DNA of 64,000 nt from [Phialemoniopsis] sp. UDSM-2020 (lineage: Eukaryota; Ascomycota; Sordariomycetes; Thyridiales; Thyridiaceae): contig JAEILZ010000005.1 of the NCBI GenBank assembly GCA_018873225.1, positions 1,922,001 through 1,986,000 of the forward strand, given 5' to 3'. How positions within the stretch are numbered: position 1 is the first letter of the stretch; every line of letters starts with the position of its first letter. Shown piece by piece: positions 25,397 to 37,536 of the stretch. The notes under the pieces were generated by a model. It was not told the DNA's origin. It did not search any database and saw nothing but the letters and a program-made list of their open reading frames with translations. A program made the position numbers and the translations under genes.

Positions 25397-27504
25397 CTAC
25401 GCAGCTTCTTGGAAGGCCTTCTTCAGCCCTTCGAAATGTTCTTGCTGCTCCACTGCCAGCTTACCTCCGACATCACTGATGATAGTCAGGATCAACGAAT
25501 AGTTGTTGTACAAAAACCGCTCCCTTTTTCTCTTGTCCTTGCTAAACCACGCCTGGCTATGTTTGGTCAGAAACACCTCCATCTCGCTACGGAGTCTTTG
25601 GAGGCTCGTCACTACGGGTTCGTCGTCCCCGGCCTCCGTGCTCAAGGCCAGCACACCGTGCAGCAGCTGTCCAAAACGCTGGGTCGTGACATGAGGCGCC
25701 GCAGACTGCGTCGAGGCGGCAGACGATGAAGGTCGGCTGGGAAGATTGGCCGTCAACTGCCTTACGCTCTCACAATGGTGACCCATCACGACTTGGAGGC
25801 GGGGCCAAAGAAGCATATTTGTGCCGTTCATGTAGCCGTCTACCGTGGGGATCTTGCGACGCTGCAACTCGAACGTCAGGTGCTGGTTCAGCCGGATACA
25901 TAGGAGCAGGCCCAAGCTGTCATAGGTGTCGGACACCAGGGTTTTAGTAAGGGTGTGGCCCAGGGCCAGAGTAGGCTCGAAAATGTAGTTGAAGTGGCGC
26001 GAAATAGTCGAGAATGAGAGAGCTGGAGAGAAGAACGCTGCCAAGAAGGTATACTCTGCAGTGGCATTGTCGACAAGGGCAAGGTTGAAATTCCGGAAGG
26101 GTACTTCAAGGTAATGTGTTGACTGATCTTCCTCCGCGATGTGGGAGGGCAGGGCGACTTGGTTTGTGGTCTTGAGGAGATCAACTCGACGGCCCAAGTT
26201 GAAGGCATCGTGTGGAGGCCCCGCGATCTTGGAGCTAGAGAGCACTGTGGTTTTTCTAGACGTTTCATCGTGACCCAAGACATCATTCTTATCCAAAATG
26301 TGGATCTTGATCTTTCCAAGAGCCTTCTCGTAGCGTGTGAACTGGTTAAGGTAGTACCATCTCATGGTGTTCATGTAAGCCAGACATATTTCCTCTGCAA
26401 GCGTAGCATGATGTTTGTGGAGGAATGAGAATAGGTCTTTAAACTTGAGAAAGTTTTGTTGCTGGATGATCTGAGCATTGATGTGGGGTGATCTTAACGC
26501 CTTGATCTGGGCAACGAGGAAATCTCGTATCCGCTCGATTGCCTGTACGTCGTTAGCCAAAAAAACAAAAAAGGGATGCAATGTGCCAGGTTCTAATGAC
26601 AGTGAGTTTACCTTTTGAGTCAGCTTCTCTAGAAGCGGACCAAGATCATCCCAGGCCTTATTGTGTGTCTGGTTGGAGCTGCCGCGGTACGCCGCCGCCC
26701 TCCTGTCGACTTCCTTGAGCGCCTGCACCCATTGCTCGTCGACATGACCCTCGGATATCTTGGAAACTACTACCGGAGAAACACTAAGATCTTCGACAAT
26801 GGGCCCCAGCGCCTTCTCGACGGCTTTCCGATTCTCCAGCCGTACATTGAGGGCAGTGGATCTTGCCTGCAACGTCTCGATATCTGCAGATACGGCAGCG
26901 AGGTCATTCCGGAAGCTCGTTAGGTTTGTCTCAACGGAAGCGAGAACATCATCACAGGCCTGAATTGATCTATGCAGATCCTCAAACTTGCTCTTCTCCT
27001 GTTTGTCTTCACACCTCTGTGTAAGCCTTCTAGGACATGAATGGTTTCGGAAAGGCCTTTCTTACATTCCTCAACTGTCTGTGATCTGTATGAATCTCGA
27101 GAACCGGAGCCCAACGCTCCACTGGCAAGGTCTTGAAGTGAACATCCGCCGAACTCGAACTGCAGGTCAAGATCGGCTAGTGAAATCGTGACACTCTGCT
27201 CCTCAGTCAACGCAGCACCTGGCGAGGCCGATCCAATAATTTTGCTGAGCGCCTCTATTGAATGACTCCCGTCATCTGCAGTTGTTGACTGCTTCAATCT
27301 TGAGCCATTGGGTCTCCCTGTGGCAGAGGGTAGGGAGCTGGTCGAATCGTTCGAGAGGAGTGAGATGGAGGAGCCTCTGGCCGAGCGCTGTGACGTCGGG
27401 TATACACCACGAGCGCTTGATGTCCTTCTCGGGAGAGGAGAGGCGGCGCGACTCGTCGGCGTCGAGGGCGCGTTCCCCGTGTGGCCCAGCCGGTCCAGCC
27501 ACAT
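25397..27504 (-). CDS. vps52: Vps52, GARP tethering complex subunit
   Basis: Exons on the minus strand 27504..27066, 27006..26612, 26542..25397; 659 residues. Vps52 is the core coiled-coil subunit of GARP (Vps51-54), which tethers endosome-derived vesicles at the trans-Golgi. The protein starts MWLDRLG followed by a Ser/Pro/Arg-rich segment, as in other fungal Vps52. The coiled-coil region (KFEDLHRSI, FRNDLAAVSADIETLQARS) and the conserved core (IERIRDFLVAQIKAL, NAQIIQQQNFLKFKDLFSFL, YYLNQFTRYEKALGKI, FLYNNYSLILTIISDVGGKL) follow. Intron 1 (59 nt) was placed by frame: it joins VEE to YKQEKSKFEDLH using an AAG acceptor, which is less usual and the least sure junction. Intron 2 (69 nt, GTAAAC donor, branch GCTAACG, CAG) has no in-frame stop; splicing joins LLEKLTQK to AIERIRDFL as the family requires. 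Confidence 0.93.
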
Positions 27505-29395
27505 GGTGGACTAGGGAGTTCTGGCAACTCAGGGCAGCGATAATAGCATGGTCCGGTCAGGGGCTGGAGCCGTACTCTTTCGAGCCTGTGGTTGGATCGA
27601 CGTTCTCTGCTGCTCTCTACTGTCACTGCAGTGCAGTCAAGGAGCCATTTATGGGAGGGCGAGAAAGCGCGCAAGTGTTGTCGGATTGGTTCAGAAAATG
27701 AAAGGATGGTAGTGGTGAACAATGGCAGGTAACATCAAGTGCAAGGCTGAGCTGTCCCGAGCTCTCCAGCATGATCCAGATTTAGTGGGGACTCTTTCAG
27801 CCACCATCGCTGCTCTCCCCTGGCCTTATCGCCTATCAGCTGCGCTTCAAATTGGTGTCTGGTACGACATCCCGTCGAGTAACCTAGTGGGTACCGCGGG
27901 GTTGAAGCTCAACATCGTACTTGACGGGAGGCCAGATGTAACAGCCCGGTTACCTTATTTTACACATTTCACAATGCACCAGACCTTACAGCAGCGACAG
28001 CACAACCGAGGTGCGCTTAAGCAGCTGCGAAGCTACCACTTGACAAAGTCTAAATAATATTCGAAAAGACCTCGCCGGACACAGTCATTCGTCGTTGCAA
28101 GCTCAAAATTTGCGCGTGTAGTACAGACCAACATCAATTGAGTCTTCCAGTCGATGATTAAGGGCCACATAGAACCATTCGGTGCCCGCTTCCCGCACCC
28201 GCCCTGCAAGCCGCCGCTCAGAGGGTCGAGACCAGCCATCGATCATCCCAGATCCCAGTTCCGGCAACCCACCTAGCTGCAGCTAGAACGCCATTGTTCG
28301 TGTCCACCGAGTTGAGGAACCATAAAATCATAAAGCAGGTCAAAGGCGGCAGTAAGTGAGTAATTCGCCGTATCAAGCCTTCAGCTTGACCCAGGTGCTA
28401 GGTGCGTAGCTACCAAGGCAAGGACCTGGATATCTACGCCGAGGTGACTCTTTGAAAGGAGCTGTATTGCCGCTCTGGTACGTCGTCGGTCCAAGACCAG
28501 CTTCCAATGACAGGTGTACACTCGTGCACAGTAGCCTACCAAGTGGGTGACAGATTAGTTGACAGTTTGCCTTCTCGATGTACCTCAATTTATAACTGAT
28601 CACCGAGGCTTATCCCACTGCCTAAGTTCATATGGATCATTCAGTTTGTTAGTAATTTTAGTAGAGATTGAATTCAAACCGTCAACCTTTCTGACACCCA
28701 CTTGTCTACCTACTTAAGTAGGTTTGTTGCTCCCAGAGTAGGACAAGGTTGAACGTCGTCGACTCTGGCATTTGGCCTTTTCCTCTTCTCGAGAACTTGC
28801 AGTTAAGGTTTGTGGATACCAGGTACACCAGTGGAAAGTAAAGTACTTGATCTCAAAGGAGCGAAAACTCTGCCTCAGCCAGAAGAAACTGACGAACCAC
28901 AGCTCGCGAATTTGCTGTAGCAATTGCAAATCTGGTCCAAAAATCATGGGCCTAGCCGCCTCTGAATAGGTGTTTTGCCCCGCAGCAGCGGCGCCTCCTA
29001 CTTCTTAGTACTTTAGTGAGGCACGCAGATAGCAGACTGTTGTACCCGACAGCAAATATTTTTGTACCTATTTTTCGCAGCGGATGGTTCCCAGCTCAGT
29101 AGCGCCCCATCTCCCTAGCACCAGAGGTACCTGTCTGTAGTTACCGCCGGCGTGCTCCCTCGCACACACGCACACCCACACTCACTGCCCTCCAGCTAAC
29201 TCGCCTCTGTTTTTTTGCCGTTTACTTATTTTTTTCGAATTTCCTGAATTCCTCTGCTGTCTCTTCCCCTTCCACCCACTCTTCTTCTAAACACCATACC
29301 CCGATCCGTGCTTGGACATCCTCTTGGCTGCGTCGCATTCTTCTTCTTCACCTCTACAACCACTTTGAAGAGCATTCTTTGCCAATTCCATCAAG
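27505..29395. other. divergent intergenic region, VPS52 and eIF5A promoters
   Basis: About 1.9 kb between two divergent starts. It holds a perfect 16-base palindrome at 28708-28723. A long T- and C-rich stretch (about 29190-29390) is probably the eIF5A leader. Short open frames have no family resemblance. No gene is seen. Confidence 0.6.
28708..28723. repeat. perfect 16-bp palindrome ACCTACTTAAGTAGGT
   Basis: The 16 bases equal their own reverse complement. The palindrome lies in the VPS52/eIF5A spacer, about 690 bases before the eIF5A start. It could bind a dimeric factor or be chance; related AGGTACCT and CCTACTT words recur in other spacers of the window. Confidence 0.8.
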
Positions 29396-30289
29396 ATGGC
29401 TGACGACGCCCAGGTAAGCTCTTGCTCCCCCCTCTCCCACTGCCTACCCTGTCGTGTGTTGCGCATATGGGCGCCCGCGAGAGGATAGAAAAAAATACAC
29501 CCACCCCGCACATTGCCAACCCCGCGGCCCAACCCGAGCACGTCCATCAACATTTTCATCATCGCACTCGAGCATTCTCGCTGCAAAAATTGCTTGATGT
29601 CTTGCTCCTTGCTCTCGCATTTCCCGCCTGCAGGCTTCGGGTTTCAGAAGCTAACAATGTCTGTCCGTAACAGCATGAGCACACCTTCGACTCCGCCGAC
29701 GCCGGCGCTTCGACCACCTACCCCATGCAGTGCTCTGCCCTGAGGAAGAACGGTTTCGTCGTCATCAAGAACCGCCCCTGCAAGATCGTCGACATGTCCA
29801 CCTCCAAGACCGGCAAGCACGGTCACGCCAAGGTCCACCTGGTCGCTCTTGACATCTTCACTGGCAAGAAGCTTGAGGATCTCTCCCCCTCCACCCACAA
29901 CATGGACGTCCCCCACGTCACGCGCCGCGAGTACCAGCTTGTAAGTTGCTCCAAGCCGCACCTGACTATGGCAATTGTCACTGGCAAAAGACTAACCTCT
30001 TGTCCCCCTTCCAGCTCGACATCTCTGACGATGGCTACCTCTCCCTCATGAGCGATGATGGTGACACCAAGGACGATGTCAAGATGCCCGATGGTGAGGT
30101 TGGTGAGAAGATCAACCGTCTCTTCAAGACCGAGGAGAAGGACACCAGTAAGTTTTCCCTTTTTTGGTTGCCGAAGCAATTCATGAATTCGAGGGCTTGG
30201 AGGCTAACATCGCTGCTTTAGACGTCGTCATTCTCACCTCTATGGGTGAGGAGGCCGCCGTTGAGGCCAAGGAGGCTCCCCGCGGTTAA
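29396..30289 (+). CDS. tif51: eIF5A, hypusine-containing translation factor
   Basis: Exons 29396..29413, 29674..29940, 30015..30147, 30222..30289; 161 residues. eIF5A binds the ribosome E site and relieves stalls at difficult peptide bonds such as proline runs; it needs a hypusine made from one lysine. The hypusine loop [12 protein letters not shown] is intact, with Lys54 equivalent to yeast Lys51. The sequence from [20 protein letters not shown] to [16 protein letters not shown] is nearly invariant in fungi. Exon 1 is only 18 nt (MADDAQ) and is followed by a 260-nt intron, the longest that I place in any gene of the window. Junctions give YQL-LDISDDG and [11 protein letters not shown]. The C-terminus EAPRG is slightly shorter than in yeast. 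Confidence 0.97.
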
Positions 30290-30856
30290 ATCCGCATTCC
30301 AAACCGAACAGCTGTTCTGCGACGCGCGTGTCTCCCTGGGCGTTGGCGGACTGTTTGCGTGATGTGTCTTGAGGATTCAGCATGGGCCCGAGGTCTGGTG
30401 GTATAGGGCAACGCACCTCCCACCCCATCCCCAAGAAAACTGCGTTTTATCTCGTGCTTCGTTCTTATATACAGCAAAACATCCCTGTCACCAAGATGCT
30501 CTCTAGGTCAGGAAGATGATGAATGAAAAATGGGTGTTCTCAAATGGCGACAAAAAAACATGTCCGATAGAATTGCAAAAGATTTCCATCAACATGTTAC
30601 TTCTTCAAACAACTGTATGGCCGCGTCTTTGTAGAGATTCTTGGTGGGACGTGAGATGTGTGTGATCGTGTCAGTGTATCCTGAAATTCTCCCAAAGTGG
30701 TCTCGAAGTAAAGTGTAAGGTAGACTAGTTTCTTCCACCCTTCCAACCCTCAAAAAAGGTTAAAGTTTTCACTATGATCAAGTCCACCACAGTCGCAACG
30801 ACAGGACCAATCTAAGCCGAAACAACATGAAATTCCATTCCACGTGAGCAGCGGGC
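30290..30856. other. intergenic: eIF5A 3' flank and Rrn7 promoter
   Basis: A 567-base spacer between two plus-strand genes. No open frame of note and no repeat seen. Confidence 0.6.
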
Positions 30857-32793
30857 ATGGATGGACGTCGTGAGCTGCGCAGATTCCGCCGTGGCGAAGG
30901 TTGCGACGAGTGCCCCGCACGCCGCTGGTATGCCGAGAGCGGCTTCAGATATTGCGAGAATGGCCATCGTATAGAGGTACGTGTCATGCATTTTACGCCC
31001 GCGTAGGAGCAGCTAGACTGAGATTCTTTATTAGGGCTTCATTGAGTTGGCACATGAGGACGAGGAGAACTTTGGAAACAGGGGTCATGTCGCCCGCAAG
31101 GCAAAAGAGAAGAAAGAGAAGGAAACTCGTCACCTATCCGGCAATGCTGCTAGGGAGCTCTATTTGGAATGCCTCCAGCTCATCTTGCGCAAGCAGATCG
31201 CCTGGCTGGTGAACGAGAAGCACTTCCCTGCCGAACTGGAGACGGCGGTGCGCGACCTGTGGGAACTACGCGTTCGTGACCTTGCAGGGCTCAAATCTGC
31301 TGGTGGCGATGACAAAGAGGAAGGCCACGAGTCGGGCTCCGCGACCGAACCCACGCTCTATAGCTCCCAAAGCGAAGGAGACATGTCCGATACCTCGGCG
31401 GTTTCGTCAAACAGTCACAGACGCATCTGGCGTTCCGAGATTGGCGAGCGATGGAAGATGCCCCGCCTGCTGGACACGCTCGCGCTCTGTTACCTTGGCT
31501 CACTGCTCCTTCGACTCCCCTATAGGATAGGGGACTTTCAAAGATGGGCCAAGGCAGGGGACATTCTTTACCTCGGAGCGGTGGGTCATCCTGTGTGCCT
31601 TTTGACGGGTGTGTGTCTTACTGATAAAGACGACAGCTGGAGGGTGTACCAAAACAGATGCGCGATAGGTTACCAGGCGCGTATCACAGAGCGCTGCTGA
31701 CCAGGAGTGCAATTTTCAGAGGAGGAGAGCTACATGGCGTGGCTTTCGGCCTTGTTCGTGCCTATCATATCAACTACGATATGGTGTTTCCCGGCCTCAA
31801 CATCCCTTTGGTGCTCTACCAGTACTCAAAGGAGCTCGGTCTCCCTGGTATGTTTTTGGCGCCCTGAGCAGATTTCCCTAATGTAAAGCATCAGATTACT
31901 AAAAGCTGCTCTCAGTCGAGGTTTTTAGTGCTGTCGTGGAACTTTTGTCCTTCATGAATGAGAACCTTGCCTATCCTTTGGATAAGAGAGCGAACGTCCT
32001 TTTAGATCATCCGGATGTGTTTCTTGTTTCCTGCATTGTGTTTGTCACAAAGCTTCTACACCCCTTCGACACGATTGAAAGAGGCGCCAACGGATCGGGC
32101 ATCGCGGCGAATCTCAAGATCAACTGGGATGATTGGCAGCGAATATATGCGCCCGAAGCGAGAAACGCCTTGGACAAGTACGATGTTGACAGGCTACGCT
32201 CAGAAGATGCGTGGTTGATGAGCGACGATACGATGGACGAGTATCTCGACTGGTATCAACACGTCCGGTTACCGGAAAGAGAAGGTGTGTTATTAGAAGC
32301 ACGTGGGTGCCGCCATTGTTACTTGCTAACACAACATCCATCTAGATGACCGGCATATCTCAGCTCTGTTCCCCCTCTCTACTGCAAGGAGCCGGGATAA
32401 GAAGGCCAGCGACGCAGCAGACCTCGAACTTAACGCAAAGCTGAGAGAAGTGCAGAGGAGTCTTCTGAGGTTGGAGGACCCGGCCGGTGAGAAGTCTGAG
32501 CGCCCGCCACCTCTCGGCGAGATGCATCAGATACATCGCGAGGAAGGTGAACTTCCAGAATCTGCGAGGGCATTCTACAACCGAGCAGGTACGTGCAGTC
32601 ACGTTCAAGATCTCATAACCAGGGCATACACTAACCGGCTACAGCCGAACTGAGCGGAGTTTCGATAGCGATGCTCGTACGATCCGTTTCAATGCTTGAA
32701 AGGAGACTGGAAGCTTGGACTGTTCGTGAAGCTGGAAAGGAGAGAGAGGCCGCTAAAGGGGCGGCAGATGTGATAGGAGGTGATGAAGATTAG
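30857..32793 (+). CDS. rrn7: Rrn7/TAF1B-type RNA polymerase I initiation factor
   Basis: Exons 30857..30976, 31035..31580, 31637..31847, 31916..32284, 32346..32588, 32645..32793; 545 residues. Rrn7 is the TFIIB-like subunit of the core factor that brings RNA polymerase I to rDNA promoters in the nucleolus. The N-terminus has the family's zinc ribbon: Cys16, Cys19, Cys33 and His37 in CDECPARRWYAES...CENGH. The conserved part ELYLECLQLILRKQIAWLV begins the cyclin-like region, which continues with PRLLDTLALCYLGSLLLRLP and LPGAYHRALL. ATG 30857 is used because it is in frame with the ribbon; the ATG at 30861 is not. The donor of intron 2 is GTGGGT, weaker than the rest, but its removal gives YLGA-LEGVPKQMRDRLP, as the family requires. 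All other introns have consensus ends. The ubiquitin-L40 gene starts 299 bases after the stop. Confidence 0.88.
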
Positions 32794-33092
32794 TGAGAAA
32801 GATGCTGCAGCGTCACTTTTACTTAACACGATGATACCCCTGACCGATGACTACGTAAAAAGCGGATCCGCTCTAAGAATCAAAAGCTTTGAAAGTTGAT
32901 CTGATCACGTGTCTTGAGACCCGTAAATATTTCAAGGTTAGGGCTCGCTTCTCACACAGAAGGAGCCGCCGGCTCAACCCCGGCAAAACCCGAACTAATT
33001 CTGGTGGAATTTGTCACCCCCCACCAGAATTTCGTACCAGAATTTCCACTCTCCTTCGATCATCAAGCAATTCTTCACGGAAAGCCGCCAAG

Positions 33093-33836
<744 letters not shown>

Positions 33837-34871
33837 ACGGTTCATTCATGGTCTTCGGCGTCTGGGTTTTGGTATCATGAAACAGTGGTGGTGGCACACG
33901 TGGAAGCTTTACTCTCTGGCTGTATTCTCGTGGACGACATAGCATCCAAATTTCCAGCAAAAGAGTTATGATTTTTACCAATTTTCCTGGCCTTGTACCT
34001 GTCAAGTACTCGGCGCCCTTGAGACGTGCAATTCGTTGACGTAGTCGCCGTACTTCGTCATGTAGATGGAAAGGTGCCATGGGACCGGCTAACACACAGG
34101 ACGGAGCTTGCAGACAATACTCGGGCCAGCTCACCATGTGCTTACTGGGCCAGGACCGTCTTGAGGGATTACTCGATTGCATGCCGGATCTCAGTCTTGA
34201 GTGCTCCCGTTGATATCACTAGCAAAGATAAATTAAATTACCCAAGATCCGAGGGACATGTTCATCACCAGGCATCTCGCTTGATGTCACTGCCCAACTG
34301 CTACTCTGACAGTCAGTGGCGTACCACGGGCAGAGCGGACGGAAGACCGCGTTTTCCACAGCTTATGGTCGTATATACTCTGCTTGTTTGTCCTTGTTGT
34401 GACATGCGCTGGATGCACTCCGTCTTACATTGGTGTGCTGGAGATGCGAAGGCTTGCATAGCAAGGAAGATCCAGCAGCCAATCTGCCACGCATCAAACT
34501 ATAATAGAACATCCGGGGAGCTTAACCGGTCCATTGGATCTTGCATTCCACATACAGAAAGAATAATGATGTTTCGATCAGCTGCGTACAACACAAGAAT
34601 CGCGAGGTGAGCCGGGGGTGTAAGTCGATCCAAGTCGACGATCAGCCAGCTGGTGCCGGCCCGCTAAATAGCTGCCTATCTTGTACCCCCTGGCGTTATT
34701 ACGACAGCTGGTCACAAGCTTCCACCACCCAAGTTCTAACGCGGACAGCTTTCATACAACAAATCATTCATTTCCACCACTCGTCTGCATTCACCCCAGT
34801 CAACTCTTTGACTTCCACCTCGGGTAACTGCACTACTTGATTGTCTGGTTCGAACCATAACGAGCATCAGC
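33837..34871. other. intergenic: ubiquitin-L40 3' flank and promoter of the Yip1-domain gene
   Basis: About 1 kb with short, unrecognised open frames only. A B-box-like word GGTTCGAACC near 34850 lacks an A box and sits in the presumed leader of the next gene. No gene is seen. Confidence 0.6.
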
Positions 34872-35838
34872 ATGTCGGGCGCGGGCTATGATGCCGTCGT
34901 AGATGTCGACGATGAGGTACGCACACTAGACCTGCAATGGATACTCCCTCGCTTGCATTTGGTAGCTGACGGAGAACTTGTAGGGCGACCTCGGGCACAC
35001 TGACCTCCAGGAGGATCTCGAATTCCACAACTCCAACTTCACAGAAACTGGCCCGGGCGCAAGGAAACCAGGCGGTGCCTCCGGGCTGCCGCTTCCGGCG
35101 ACGGCCTCATCATCATCGGGCAAGCGTTTCCTCTGGTCCATGTCGTTTTATGCCCAGTTCTTCGACGTCGACACATCTTCCGTACTCACCCGGTGCTGGG
35201 CAGCACTCTACCCGCGTGCGAACTTCCTCGACGTGCTCGAAGGCAATCCCGACCTCTACGGACCCTTCTGGATTGCCACGACGGTAGTGTTCATCCTGTT
35301 CTTGGGAGGTACCATAAGCCAGTACCTCGCGACGACGGGGCAGGAGCCATTTGCTTACGACTTCACGTTGCTGAGTGGTAGGTTCTAACCCTCGGAATAT
35401 CCTGTTGGCGTGAGCTAGCTAACCTTGTACCTAGGCGCCGCTGGCTTGATCTACGGATACACGCTTGTCATCCCGGTCGTCCTGTACCTCGCCCTCAGAT
35501 ATTTCGGCTCCGAGGCCGCCAACCTAATGGAGTGCTGGGCACTATATGGCTACAGCAATCTCATCTGGATACCAGTCGCATTCATCAGTTGGTCCAACAT
35601 CGACATCCTCAACTGGGTGTTTGTGGCCGTGGGTCTGGGCATGTCCGTCACTTTCCTCCTCCGCAATCTGTACCCTGTGCTGTCGGCGACAGATCGCCAG
35701 ACGAGCAAGGTTCTGCTCGTCGTCGTTGTGGCATTGCACTTCGCCCTCGCTCTCACGATCAAATTCCTCTTCTTCGCACATCATAGCCCGATCTCCAAGG
35801 CACCGGCACCTCCAGCAGAGGGTGGAGAAGGCCAATGA
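34872..35838 (+). CDS. Yip1-domain membrane protein (YIPF1/YIPF2 type)
   Basis: Exons 34872..34916, 34984..35377, 35435..35838 (introns 67 and 57 nt); 280 residues. Yip1-family proteins are Golgi/ER membrane proteins that bind Rab GTPases and help vesicle traffic. The first 90 residues are polar and acidic (MSGAGYDAVVDVDDE, then Gly/Ser-rich). About five hydrophobic segments follow (FWIATTVVFILFLGGTIS, LIYGYTLVIPVVLYLAL, a segment around NLIWIPVAFISW, WVFVAVGLGMSVTFLL, VLLVVVVALHFALALTIKF). The family motif region ECWALYGYSNLIWIPVA lies between segments two and three. Which paralogue (Yip1, Yip5 or YIPF1/2) it is remains uncertain; the spacing resembles YIPF1/2. Confidence 0.85.
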
Positions 35839-36060
35839 TGATCGTGTGCCTGTGTAATGTAATAGAAAATGGGGTTGCAATAAGGCGAACATCCGCTCGC
35901 CATTTGCGTCTGCGGCGGCGTGTACAGTATAATGTATGGATTAGACAGTTTTACACCTTCAAGGAACTCTTGTTCCAAATCTATGTGTTGACATCCTCTA
36001 TAACTTTGTCAGGAAAATGTCGTAATGTTACAGCCATGTCACAACAAATACGTCCCGAAC

Positions 36061-36700
36061 TTATTTCTGGGTCTTTCCGCCACGAGCCTCCCAGTCCATC
36101 CAACTGCCCGGGTATTCTCCCAGGTTATTCCACCCACTCTGTCTCGCCAGTCCGGCAGCGGCGCGAGAGCGGACCCCGGCCTTGCAGTAGAATACGAGCT
36201 CCTGGTCCTTGCCCGGCCGCGGGAATCCAAACTTGTCCTCGAACTCCTCCTCGCCGATGTGGAAGCTGTCGGGCGCCGACTTGACGGGGATGTTGATGGC
36301 GCCAGGTATGCGGCCCGTGGCCTCGAGCTCGGCCGGTTCGCGAGTGTCTAGATTTGGTTGACACCAGACGATCAGTTCTTGAAAGCAAACCTTTGAGACA
36401 AGAGTGTATGAAGAGTGTGTGTGACCTACCGACTATGACCACGTTTGCTTTCGGATCCGAGATGAGCTTTTGCAATCCCTCAAAGTCCCATATCTTGCTC
36501 TCGGCCGGCTGCTGCGAGTACGCGCGGCGCAGACCAGGGGCGGGCGATTGCCGCCCTGTCCAGAGCGATGGCGCGGCGGCCGCCTTGTGCCACCTCTGGG
36601 CGTGGCCAGCAATCCTCCTCGTCGCCGTGGGTGCAGCGCAGGATCGCAGGGCGGCCGCCGTCCGCACGAGAGCGGCGGCCCGAGATGCGTTGCTGGCCAT
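36061..36700 (-). CDS. mitochondrial rhodanese-domain sulfurtransferase
   Basis: Exons on the minus strand 36700..36430 and 36347..36061 (intron 82 nt); 185 residues. The first 60 residues are rich in Arg, Ala and Ser with almost no acidic residues (MASNASRAAALVRTAAALRS), typical of a mitochondrial targeting peptide. One rhodanese domain follows (about 70-180): NVVIVDTREPAEL, GRIPGAINIP, and the active-site loop CKAGVRSRAA with Cys145 as the likely sulfur carrier. The ending GSWMDWEARGG is also typical. It may transfer sulfur from thiosulfate or a persulfide, like yeast Rdl1/Rdl2; the substrate cannot be told from sequence. The intron splits the Asp codon of the DTREP motif. Confidence 0.92.
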
Positions 36701-37536
36701 GGTAGATGGAATGTCGAGGGGCTTGCGTTCGCAATTGAGTTAAGAGACACAGAAGTAAATCGGATCGCTCGCGATCACGAACAGCAGACGGTTTGCGCAA
36801 AGAACGGGGGGTTCAAAGGAAAGATTGTCGCAGGTTCTGACGCAGTGACGTTGAAGCTTTATCGGAGTGAAACTGAGAATTGATAGGCGGAAGCTAGCGA
36901 GCCATTTGGTTTCGCGCCGGCACAACCCACCTTGGCCCGGCCCCGGCCCAGAAGCTCGGCTTAAAGCTCAGATAACAACTGCATTCAAACCCGTTCATAT
37001 TACAAACCACATTTCCGGGGTAATCATGCCTCTACCTTTGTCCCCCTGAGTGTCGTAGGATCACCTGGTACATTCTGTTGCCCTCTTAGGCAAATGAATC
37101 TCTGTGAGGAAGCCTGTGTCTGCACATCGCAAGAGTAGTAGACCATATACAATAGTTTCATGCAATCTTGTTTCATTAACTCTAAGTACCTTTGACTTCC
37201 CTTCCGGGTTGAGGCGCGCTCGAATGATGAGCCCGGATTAGGTACATCCCGGATTAGGTTTTACAATATTCTATATGATGCTCGATGGGGGGCAAATGCC
37301 CAACCTCATATACTCCGTAGGCTGCACTTCCAGTCTTCTATAGCCAAGATGAGACTTTCTTTGTCGACGCCAATATACTGCACGCCCAGTGCTCTACGCC
37401 AAGATCATTAAGACGAAAATCCCAGGCACAAGGCTCCATATCTCGCTTCCAGGCTTGACGAGTCGAAATACTGGTATTGAATGCGCGCCAAATGCGGCCA
37501 GAGCAGCCTCGATGCTTTGGTTACCAGACCAGCTGA
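36701..37536. other. intergenic: rhodanese promoter and ERG5 3' flank
   Basis: An 836-base spacer between two minus-strand genes. It contains one copy of the recurrent 9-mer TACTCCGTA (37311-37319). No gene is seen. Confidence 0.6.

Noticed and set aside
34840..34860. B-box-like GGTTCGAACC as part of a tRNA
   Set aside because: No A box at the right distance upstream; it sits in the presumed leader of the Yip1-domain gene.
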